A DNA stretch of 18,277 nucleotides, taken from Rickettsiaceae bacterium. Its GTDB lineage: Bacteria; Pseudomonadota; Alphaproteobacteria; Rickettsiales; Rickettsiaceae. Under the pieces are notes generated by a model. It searched no databases. It was not told where the DNA came from and was given only the letters and a program-made list of their open reading frames with translations. Every line of letters begins with the position of its first letter. The stretch's first letter is position 1. Shown here piece after piece: positions 7,103 through 13,840 of this stretch. The position numbers and the translations under genes were made by a program. The DNA lies in assembly GCA_030731565.1 (NCBI GenBank), contig JANQTT010000039.1, positions 2,192-20,468 of the forward strand, read 5' to 3'.

Positions 7103-8865
7103 AAATTCCGCCCTTCAGATTTGGCTTTTTCTTGTTTAGGAAGAGGTGTTTTTACAGATTCTTTATTGGGTAAATGTTTAGAAATTTTTGTGATGATTCC
7201 CGCGTTTTCTTTCATAATAGTCTTAGCTTTATTTTCTCTGCCTATTAACCAATTAGCTATATCTGAAACATCATCTTTAAATTTTTGCCATTTTTGTGAA
7301 AAACTCATTTGCACGCCTTTCTCTGATGCACATTGTCTGATAATTTTTCCAGCATTATTCTCTAAAGCCGCTCTTTCCGCACCCGAAGAGCAAGAAGGAG
7401 ACATAATAGATACAATACCATTTTTAATATAATTTATCTCTTTATTGTCCAAAGTAGAACTGGTTTGGGCTGACAAATAATCATCAAGTTTTTGTTCTGC
7501 AAAACCACGCCTGATATTTTTATCCGGTTCAAATTTATTAAATAATATTACCGCTTGGGTATATTTTGCTGGGTCTAAACTTGCCTTTTCTGAACCTATT
7601 GTAAGCTCACTAATTCTATCTACCAATATTTTTTTTCGATCTGAATCTATCTTCGCAGGAGGATTTTGGGCAAGTATTTCAATGTCATCTAGAGATAATT
7701 TACTAAGATCTGCATTTTTTATAACATATTCTGAAGCTTTTTCATCTCCCATTAAAGTTTTTATGGAACTCCAAGCACGCTCTTTATCAACATCATTGTC
7801 TAGCATATATATATAGCCTATAGCTGCTTCTTGTTTTATATATTCAGAAACATTTTTATCTACAATCGAAGTTTTAAGGGTATCAGGCACCTTAAAAGGT
7901 AACGATTCATCAAACTCAGTAATTTCAAATGAAATTTTAGGTTTTGCCGTGGCAACCCCTGGGTTAAATTGATTTCCCTTTAAATCAGTTATATCAACAG
8001 TAACAGAAGCTTCTAAAAGCGGCATTGTCTCCATTGATTCTGTATCTATAAAAATTGCTTCTGACCTATTATGCACTTTAATATTATCAGTGGATGCATC
8101 AATAAAAATGTTAGTACGGTTTGTTGGATTAACGAATCCAAGATTAGCATTAGCAGAATTTATTGAATATTGAGATGAGTCCGAAAACCAACCATTTTCA
8201 AAAGAACCTTGTTGCCAAGAAGTTTGGATAAAACCTCTTTGTTCTTCAGATAAATTCACTTCCTTTGAAGTCATTAATTCTTCGACTGTAAGGTGGCGAG
8301 TTTTTCCATCTGGACCTTTGTATAAGATAGCTGTTCTTAAACGATCTTTTGCAGTCTGACTTGCATATTCTTCTTTATATTCCTGTATATTACCTTCAAC
8401 CGATTTTTTAAAATCTTTAAAACTCAAGTTAGGATCATCTAGTTTTTTCAATGCTTTTGCAGCAACCATTTCTGGCATATGTTTAGATGGAGTAAATACA
8501 TCGCAGCATATTTTAATAAAATTATTATATTCTTCTGATCTTTCAGCGGGAGGTTTTTTTAATTCTTCATAAAATTCTTGTTTAAACTCTGGTATTCCAT
8601 ATTTTAAAACTTTATTGGTTGCTTCTTCACGTTTTGTAACTCTTTCTAGGTCATGCAAAAGTTTAGAAGCATTTTTTTCCTTGATTTGTTCGATATCTGG
8701 AGCAGGATTCTGATTAAGAGCCGTATGAAGTTCTTGAACTCCTTCTACATAAATCTGCGACTGAAGGCTCATCCAGTTTGTTAGAAGGTTTTTTTCTGTG
8801 CTTCCTAATTCGGAATCAGCATATGTTTCTAAATCAGAAGAAGTTATTTTATACGTCTTACCCAT
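7099..8865 (-). CDS. Large hypothetical protein, mixed helical/beta, candidate secreted effector
   Basis: I recognise no family. The 588-aa protein has no signal peptide or membrane helix. Residues 1-175 are predicted-helical and charged. Residues about 176-320 are mixed and strand-rich: YKGPDGKTRHLTVEELM, LSEEQRGFIQTSWQQGSF (205-222), TNIFIDASTDNIKVHNRSE, then alternating hydrophobic runs such as EASVTVDITDLKG and PKISFEITEF. Residues about 335-540 are helical again, with several short D/L-rich repeats (LSKLSLDDIEILAQ). The tail is proline/lysine-rich (SKHLPNKESVKTPLPKQEKA, then KSEGRNF), resembling type IV secretion C-terminal signals in charge; this is inference. The start is supported by GAGG 8 nt before the ATG at 8865. 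It is first of a probable two-gene unit and divergent from acpS, with a 112-nt AT-rich gap. Base composition looks like the rest of the window. Confidence 0.78.
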   Translation of the reverse strand: MGKTYKITSSDLETYADSELGSTEKNLLTNWMSLQSQIYVEGVQELHTALNQNPAPDIEQIKEKNASKLLHDLERVTKREEATNKVLKYGIPEFKQEFYEELKKPPAERSEEYNNFIKICCDVFTPSKHMPEMVAAKALKKLDDPNLSFKDFKKSVEGNIQEYKEEYASQTAKDRLRTAILYKGPDGKTRHLTVEELMTSKEVNLSEEQRGFIQTSWQQGSFENGWFSDSSQYSINSANANLGFVNPTNRTNIFIDASTDNIKVHNRSEAIFIDTESMETMPLLEASVTVDITDLKGNQFNPGVATAKPKISFEITEFDESLPFKVPDTLKTSIVDKNVSEYIKQEAAIGYIYMLDNDVDKERAWSSIKTLMGDEKASEYVIKNADLSKLSLDDIEILAQNPPAKIDSDRKKILVDRISELTIGSEKASLDPAKYTQAVILFNKFEPDKNIRRGFAEQKLDDYLSAQTSSTLDNKEINYIKNGIVSIMSPSCSSGAERAALENNAGKIIRQCASEKGVQMSFSQKWQKFKDDVSDIANWLIGRENKAKTIMKENAGIITKISKHLPNKESVKTPLPKQEKAKSEGRNF

Positions 8866-8977
8866 TAATGAGCCTCATTGAATAAATATGTTTTTATTAA
8901 ACCATTTTCTAATATAGTAAAATTATATTTTTTAGACTATAAATAACTAATTTTATATATAAAAAAAATATTTGTTT

Positions 8978-9397
8978 ATGATAATTGGAATTGGCACAGA
9001 TGTAGTGCAAATTGATAGAATCGAGAAAATATACGATAAATACAAAAATAATTTTTTAGCAAAAAACTTTCATCCGAAGGAATGTGAATATTTTTTTACT
9101 CTTAAAGCACCAAAAACAATTTCATACTTGGCAAAAAGGTTTGCTGGGAAAGAGGCTATAGTAAAAGCTTTTGGTAGTGGTATTGGCAGTAATTTTGCAT
9201 TTAAAGATATCGCAATACTAAATGATGAATTTGGTGCTCCATATGTAGAAATTTTTAGGAATAATAATAAGGTTTTTATTGATAAAAAAATCCATATTTC
9301 TTTATCAGATGATTATCCGATTGCTGTTGCATTTGCCGTAATAAGCCATTATAGTCATTCTGAAATTGTTTCAGAATCTGGAAAAAATGTGTATTAG
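8978..9397 (+). CDS. acpS: Holo-[acyl-carrier-protein] synthase
   Basis: AcpS transfers 4'-phosphopantetheine from coenzyme A to a serine of acyl carrier protein, activating it for fatty-acid and lipid A synthesis. The start MIIGIGTDVVQIDRI is the family's canonical N-terminus, so I take the ATG at 8978 and not an upstream in-frame TTG at 8972. Mg2+ ligands D8 (GTD) and E59 (FAGKEAIVKAFG) are present, and LSDDYPIAVAFAVI (110-123) is the usual last strand. The protein is 139 aa; the family commonly ends soon after that strand. The final residues SHYSHSEIVSESGKNVY are extra, and SHSEIVSES is encoded by a palindromic repeat (9353-9379). It is divergent from the hypothetical pair and followed by a second copy of that repeat, then murC. 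Confidence 0.95.
   Translation: MIIGIGTDVVQIDRIEKIYDKYKNNFLAKNFHPKECEYFFTLKAPKTISYLAKRFAGKEAIVKAFGSGIGSNFAFKDIAILNDEFGAPYVEIFRNNNKVFIDKKIHISLSDDYPIAVAFAVISHYSHSEIVSESGKNVY
9353..9379 (+). repeat. Palindromic repeat, coding copy inside acpS 3' end
   Basis: AGTCATTCTGAAATTGTTTCAGAAT contains 9-bp perfect inverted arms (9357-9365 and 9369-9377) around a 3-nt loop. Its first half, AGTCATTCTGAA, recurs exactly at 9406-9417. It is read in frame as SHSEIVSES of AcpS. The type resembles dispersed 'GTCAT-x-CTGAACTCGTTTCAG' repeats that I recall from rickettsial genomes. Confidence 0.7.
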
Positions 9398-9405
9398 ATC
9401 TTAAT

Positions 9406-9434
9406 AGTCATTCTGAACTCGTTTTAGAATGACT
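9406..9434 (+). repeat. Palindromic repeat, intergenic copy between acpS and murC
   Basis: AGTCATTCTGAA (9406-9417) pairs with TTTTAGAATGACT (9422-9434) as a 12-bp stem with one G-T pair and a 5-nt loop. It is the second tandem copy of the repeat that encodes the AcpS tail, 53 nt further on. It ends about 28 nt before the murC start and could also act as a weak terminator for acpS. Confidence 0.75.
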
Positions 9435-9461
9435 TAATAATTTTAACAAAGGATGGCCTTA

Positions 9462-10913
9462 ATGTCGTTACTTGAAATGAAAAGGAAGAAAGGAACTTTA
9501 AACATTATTCATTTTGTTGGCATAGGTGGTATTGGGATGAGTGGCATCGCTGAGATTATGAATAATCTCGGCTATAGCGTACAAGGTTCGGATTTATCAA
9601 TCAATAATAATACCATACGACTTTCAAACTATGGGATTAAGGTATTCCAAGGCCACGATGCGGCTAATTTAAAAAATGTTTCATATGTTGTAGTTTCTAC
9701 GGCTATAAAAGACGATAACCCTGAAGTTGTAGCTGCAAAAAAACAGATGATACCTGTTATCAGAAGAGCAGAAATGCTTGCTGAATTAATGCGCCTTAAA
9801 TGCTCAGTGGCTATATCAGGCTCACACGGAAAAACTACTACTACTTCTTTAGTTGCTTGTTTATTTGAAGCAGCGGGCCTTGATCCAACAGTAATTAACG
9901 GCGGCGTTATTAATAATAGATCCACAAATGCATATTTAGGGCATGGAGATTACCTTATAGTAGAAGCTGATGAATCTGATGCTACATTTATTAAAATTCC
10001 ATCTACTATTGGAGTAATCACCAATATTGATCCTGAACATATGGACTACTATAATGATTTTGATACATTAAAAGCGGCATTTAAAAGTTTTATACGTAAT
10101 TTACCATTTTATGGTTTTGGTGTAGCTTGTATAGACCATCCAGTTGTTAGGGAATTAGTAGACAACATAACCGAAAGACGAGTTATTACCTATGGTATTG
10201 ATAGCGCAGATGCTCAGGTAATTGCTTATAACATTATCTCAAATACGTACTCTTCTACATTTGATGTTAAAATAAAACAGCCAAATATAAGTGGAGGTAC
10301 AATTATAGAACATATTACAATACCAACACCAGGAAAACATAATGTGCTCAATGCCTTGGCTGCAATTTCGATTGGAGTAGAGTTAGATTTTGGTTTAAAA
10401 GTTATTAAAGACGGATTTAAAAAATTCCAAGGAGTAAAAAGACGCTTTACTTTAGTTGGTAAATATAATGGCGCAGAAATAATAGATGATTATGCACATC
10501 ATCCAGTTGAAATCGAAGCTACGTTAGCTACAGCAAGAGATGTTGTGTCTGAAAGAAAAGGAAGGGTTATTTCTATATTCCAACCACATCGTTATACTAG
10601 ATTAGAAAATTTGTTCTCTGATTTTGCCAGTTGTTTTTCTAAATCTGATAAAGTGTATATTTTGGATGTATTTTCAGCAGGCGATGCACCAATCGAGGGC
10701 ATTAACAGCAAAGCTTTAGTTGAAGCTATTAATAAAAACTCCGTAAATGCAGAATACCTAGAAGGTTATAAAGATATAGCAAAAATTGTTGCAGCTGAAG
10801 CAAAAGAAGGGGATATAATCCTTATGATGGGAGCGGGAAATATTACTACCTGGGCAAACCAATTACCAGAAAACCTAGAAAAAATAAGTGCAAACTCTGT
10901 TAACATTAGCTAG
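9462..10913 (+). CDS. murC: UDP-N-acetylmuramate--L-alanine ligase
   Basis: MurC is the cytoplasmic ATP-dependent ligase that adds L-alanine to UDP-MurNAc, the first amino acid of the peptidoglycan stem. From the ATG at 9462 it is 483 aa, normal for the family. Motifs: [17 protein letters not shown] near the start (UDP-MurNAc binding), P-loop [12 protein letters not shown] (about 119-130), [16 protein letters not shown] (about 168-176), [21 protein letters not shown] and FQPHRYTRL, all diagnostic of MurC. An in-frame ATG at 9453 would add three residues, but AAAGGA at 9448-9453 sits at proper distance only from 9462. It opens a murC-murB-ddl-ftsQ series on the same strand; the 97-nt gap to murB contains two small palindromes. 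Confidence 0.97.
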   Translation: MSLLEMKRKKGTLNIIHFVGIGGIGMSGIAEIMNNLGYSVQGSDLSINNNTIRLSNYGIKVFQGHDAANLKNVSYVVVSTAIKDDNPEVVAAKKQMIPVIRRAEMLAELMRLKCSVAISGSHGKTTTTSLVACLFEAAGLDPTVINGGVINNRSTNAYLGHGDYLIVEADESDATFIKIPSTIGVITNIDPEHMDYYNDFDTLKAAFKSFIRNLPFYGFGVACIDHPVVRELVDNITERRVITYGIDSADAQVIAYNIISNTYSSTFDVKIKQPNISGGTIIEHITIPTPGKHNVLNALAAISIGVELDFGLKVIKDGFKKFQGVKRRFTLVGKYNGAEIIDDYAHHPVEIEATLATARDVVSERKGRVISIFQPHRYTRLENLFSDFASCFSKSDKVYILDVFSAGDAPIEGINSKALVEAINKNSVNAEYLEGYKDIAKIVAAEAKEGDIILMMGAGNITTWANQLPENLEKISANSVNIS

Positions 10914-10929
10914 GAGAGAAATTTTCCTA

Positions 10930-10974
10930 AATAACGTGAGTTCGCGTTAAATAACTTATCCGTAAACCCGGGTT
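10930..10974. repeat. Palindromic repeat copy 2 and CCCGGG palindrome in the murC-murB gap
   Basis: TAACGTGAGTTCGCGTTA (10932-10949) folds on itself (7-8 bp with one G-T pair) and resembles the repeat at 2450-2477. Fifteen nt later AACCCGGGTT (10965-10974) is a perfect 10-bp palindrome, GC-rich against the AT-rich surroundings. Together they may form one dispersed element or a regulatory or termination structure between murC and murB. Confidence 0.5.
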
Positions 10975-11010
10975 GTTACTGTAAAAAAATATGAGAATAT
11001 ATAAATAATT

Positions 11011-11904
11011 ATGAATTTACCAAAAGTCAGGGGTAAATATAAATTGGATTATAATATAGCTCACCTTACTTGGTTTAAAGTCGGTGGCAAAGCAGAGATT
11101 TTATTCAAGCCAGAAGATTCAGAAGACCTTGCCTATTTTTTAAAAGAAAAAGATGCTAAGCTCGAAGTAATGGTACTTGGGGCCGGTTCAAATATCGTTA
11201 TTAGAGACGGCGGAGTGCAAGGCGTTGTAGTAAAACTAGGTCGCTCTTTCACGGAAATTGAAGAACTACCCGATGGTACTTTTGCTGTTGGCGCTGGTTG
11301 CTTGAATTATAACTTAGCAAAATTTGCTGCCACAAAATCTGTTCAAGGTTTTGAATTTTTGGTTGGAATTCCAGGCACTATAGGTGGAGGCATCGCAATG
11401 AATGCAGGCGCTTATGGCTCTGAATTTAAGGATCTAGTAATATCAGTAGAAGCTATAGACAAATCCGGTAATTACAGAAATTTTTCATGCGATGAAATTG
11501 GCTTTTCTTACAGAAAAAACTCCCTACCCAAAGATTTGATATTTACAAAGGTAATTTTTAAATGCGAACCTGGGACTTTAAGCAAGATTCAAGCTAAAAT
11601 GGATGAAATTAATAGAAAACGCTCAGAAACTCAACCTATAACAGAAAAAACCGGCGGGAGCACATTTGCAAACCCAGTTGGATATAAAGCTTGGGAATTA
11701 ATTAATGAAGCTGGCCTAAGGGGGCACTCCATCGGCGGAGCATCAATGTCCCAAAAACATTGTAATTTCATGATAAACAATGGCACAGCCAGCGCATCTG
11801 ATATGGAAAAATTGGGAGAGTATGTAAGGAAAAAAGTAAAACAAGTTTCTGGAATCGAACTGAATTGGGAAATAAAACGCGTAGGAAAGGATGCAAGAAT
11901 TTAA
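11011..11904 (+). CDS. murB: UDP-N-acetylenolpyruvoylglucosamine reductase
   Basis: MurB is an FAD enzyme that uses NADPH to reduce UDP-GlcNAc-enolpyruvate to UDP-MurNAc, the substrate of MurC. Length is 297 aa. FAD-binding motifs are VLGAGSNIVIRDGG (55-68) and GIPGTIGGGIAMNAGAYG (119-136). GFSYRKNSL (164-172) carries the conserved Tyr-Arg pair. The catalytic serine is S217 in GGSTFANP, followed by AWELINEAGLRGHSIGGA and SQKHCNFMIN. The conserved C-terminal glutamate lies in ELNWEIKRVG. The single-loop, shorter architecture fits the type IIa form seen in Alphaproteobacteria and Firmicutes. The last 14 nt overlap ddl, indicating coupled translation. No strong ribosome binding site precedes the ATG. 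Confidence 0.97.
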   Translation: MNLPKVRGKYKLDYNIAHLTWFKVGGKAEILFKPEDSEDLAYFLKEKDAKLEVMVLGAGSNIVIRDGGVQGVVVKLGRSFTEIEELPDGTFAVGAGCLNYNLAKFAATKSVQGFEFLVGIPGTIGGGIAMNAGAYGSEFKDLVISVEAIDKSGNYRNFSCDEIGFSYRKNSLPKDLIFTKVIFKCEPGTLSKIQAKMDEINRKRSETQPITEKTGGSTFANPVGYKAWELINEAGLRGHSIGGASMSQKHCNFMINNGTASASDMEKLGEYVRKKVKQVSGIELNWEIKRVGKDARI

Positions 11905-12937
11905 TACAATTTATAAAGAAAAATCTATCTTAGTAGATTGCAGTAATAAGGGCAGGATTAATTTAAAGGAGTTTACTAAAACTAACGGATGCCAGCTAGA
12001 TGCATGGAAACCTACCAGCTCAAACAAACCTAAATTTGTAGCTGTTGTTGGAGCCGGTATGTCAGCAGAAAGAGAGGTATCTTTTATGTCTTCAAATGGT
12101 ATAGTAGATTCATTATTAGAGCTTAATCATTACGTAGTATTTATCGATATGGGTGCTGATATTGCGTGCGTAATAAATAAACTCAGGCCTGATGTTGTAT
12201 TTAATGCCCTGCATGGTACTTATGGAGAGGATGGATGCCTGCAAGGTTTGTTAAATATACTAAGGATACCTTACACCGGCCCTGGAGTTTTGCCGTCATC
12301 ACTTGCATTAAATAAGAAAAAATCATATGAAATTTTTAAAGCCAATGGAATCAAAATTGCACGTTCAATTGTAGTAAATCAGAAAGATGCTCTAAAAAGC
12401 GATCCGATGCCAAGGCCTTATGTAATCAAACCATTATCCCAAGGATCAAGCGTTGGGATTGAAGTTGTTTTTGAAGGTGACAATTTTTCTTTTGCCGATT
12501 ATGAATTTAAATATGGCGGTGAAATTATCGTAGAAGAATATATAAAAGGAAGAGAAATTCAGGTAGCCGTTTTAAATGGAACCGCTATGGGAGTTTTAGA
12601 AATAGAGCTTCTTAAAGGAAAACGTTTTTATGATTATGAGGTAAAATATACCGAGGGTTATGCAAACCATTTATTGCCAGCGCCAATTAGCGCGGATGCA
12701 ACGAAACGGGTAATGAAAATATCCCAGAAGGCTTGCAAAATTTTTGATTGTATGTCTGGAGTTATAAGAGTTGAGTTTATTTATCAAGAAAAAGAAGATC
12801 AGTTTTATATGCTTGAATTAAATACCCATCCTGGCATGACTCCATTATCAATATGCCCTGAAATTGTAGCTGAGAAAGGGGTTAGCTATACTGATCTAGT
12901 TAATAAAATATTACAAGATGCAAAATTTGAGGTATGA
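11891..12937 (+). CDS. ddl: D-alanine--D-alanine ligase with N-terminal extension
   Basis: Ddl is an ATP-grasp ligase that makes the D-Ala-D-Ala dipeptide later added by MurF to the stem peptide. The 348-aa protein has about 45 residues before the usual beginning (FVAVVGAGMSAEREVSFMSS, 49-68). I recall rickettsial Ddl proteins having a similar leader ahead of GGMSAEREVS. Core motifs: LHGTYGEDGCLQGLL (107-121), YTGPGVLPSSLALNKK, PYVIKPLSQGSSVGIEVV (176-193), VEEYIKGREIQVAVLNG, YDYEVKYTEGYA, and the Mg2+-binding MLELNTHPGMTPLS (307-320). The start overlaps murB by 14 nt; the GGAAAGG just before the ATG is very close to it, so a slightly later start cannot be excluded. ftsQ overlaps the end by 4 nt. 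Confidence 0.96.
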   Translation: MQEFNTIYKEKSILVDCSNKGRINLKEFTKTNGCQLDAWKPTSSNKPKFVAVVGAGMSAEREVSFMSSNGIVDSLLELNHYVVFIDMGADIACVINKLRPDVVFNALHGTYGEDGCLQGLLNILRIPYTGPGVLPSSLALNKKKSYEIFKANGIKIARSIVVNQKDALKSDPMPRPYVIKPLSQGSSVGIEVVFEGDNFSFADYEFKYGGEIIVEEYIKGREIQVAVLNGTAMGVLEIELLKGKRFYDYEVKYTEGYANHLLPAPISADATKRVMKISQKACKIFDCMSGVIRVEFIYQEKEDQFYMLELNTHPGMTPLSICPEIVAEKGVSYTDLVNKILQDAKFEV

Positions 12938-13728
12938 AAAATAAAAAAGACTTAAAACGACCAAATAGAACTACAATTTCCCTAAAACGTAGATGGGCGA
13001 TTTTGTTTAACAGGATTATTTTCTTTACAAAATTATTGATAGTTATATTTATTGGTTTGTTCATATTTACTGATTCCTTTGATGCTTATACAAAAAAAGT
13101 AAGGCAAGAATTCAATGAATTTACCGCATTTTATGGCTTCTCTCTTGAAAATGTTATAATAGAAGGTAGAGAAAATTCGTCTTATAAAGATATCATACAA
13201 ACTCTAAAAGCTGACAAAGGCGAACCTATTTTTGCTGTTGATTTACAAGGAACTAAAGCGCGCCTAGAAGATACTACTTGGGTAAAAAACGCAATGGTAG
13301 AAAGGAGACTCCCCTCAACTATTTATATCGCAATAATCGAAAGACAACCTGTTGCTATATGGCAATTTAAGAAAAAGTTATACTTAATCGACGCCGAAGG
13401 AAACCGTATCACTAAACATAACGGAGAAGGATTTCCTGACCTAATCCACATAGTTGGACAAGATGCAAATATATATGCCAGTAGCCTACTTTCAGATATA
13501 AATACATATCCTAATCTAGCATCAAAAATAAAATCCGCAGTAAGGTATGGAAATCGCAGATGGAACCTACATTTAGAACAAAATATCATTGTAAAAATGC
13601 CAGAAAATGGGTTTAGCAAAGCGTATGAATATTTGCACTTACTAAATAAAGATAAAAAACTATTTGATCAAAATTACAAAATGTTAGACCTAAGAGATCC
13701 AAACAAATATTACCTAGAAAAGGAATAA
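12934..13728 (+). CDS. ftsQ: Cell division protein FtsQ
   Basis: FtsQ is a bitopic inner-membrane divisome protein that bridges early and late division proteins (FtsB/FtsL partners) in the periplasm. The 264-aa product has a short basic cytoplasmic N-terminus (residues 1-26, many Lys/Arg). One membrane helix follows at about 27-46 (IIFFTKLLIVIFIGLFIF). The POTRA domain is about 71-138, with LENVIIEGRENSSYKDIIQT and TTWVKNAMVERRLPSTIYIA. The FtsQ domain begins with ERQPVAIWQFKKKLYLIDAE (136-155), a clear family hallmark. The ATG overlaps the ddl stop (ATGA), so translation is coupled. In related genomes ftsA commonly follows; here the next gene is spoT on the opposite strand. Confidence 0.95.
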   Translation: MKNKKDLKRPNRTTISLKRRWAILFNRIIFFTKLLIVIFIGLFIFTDSFDAYTKKVRQEFNEFTAFYGFSLENVIIEGRENSSYKDIIQTLKADKGEPIFAVDLQGTKARLEDTTWVKNAMVERRLPSTIYIAIIERQPVAIWQFKKKLYLIDAEGNRITKHNGEGFPDLIHIVGQDANIYASSLLSDINTYPNLASKIKSAVRYGNRRWNLHLEQNIIVKMPENGFSKAYEYLHLLNKDKKLFDQNYKMLDLRDPNKYYLEKE

Positions 13729-13775
13729 TACAATTTCCTACCTTGCTATAGAGTTCATATATTGTAAAATCTAGA

Positions 13776-13791
13776 ACCTATAATAATAGGT
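13776..13791 (-). terminator. Weak hairpin between convergent ftsQ and spoT
   Basis: ACCTAT (13776-13781), a 4-nt loop and ATAGGT (13786-13791) form a 6-bp hairpin about 50 nt past the spoT stop. On the spoT strand it is followed by a T-rich stretch (TCTAGATTTT). It is short and AT-rich, so this is a tentative terminator for spoT. Confidence 0.28.
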
Positions 13792-13840
13792 GAGCGAAAA
13801 GCAACGGCGTCCTGGATTCAAAGTAAACGACTATTTATAA

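Noticed and set aside
7121..7432. 103-codon plus-strand open frame
   Set aside because: It is antisense to the end of the 588-aa gene; it has a Phe/Ile-rich composition, as expected from the complement of Lys/Glu-rich coding DNA.
9353..9434. Two repeat copies as a minimal CRISPR array
   Set aside because: There are only two copies, they are imperfect and palindromic, one is coding, and no cas genes are present.
9629..9925. 98-codon minus-strand open frame
   Set aside because: It is opposite the MurC nucleotide-binding region, which is strongly supported by motifs.
13323..13619. 98-codon minus-strand open frame
   Set aside because: It is antisense to the FtsQ beta domain, with no independent support.
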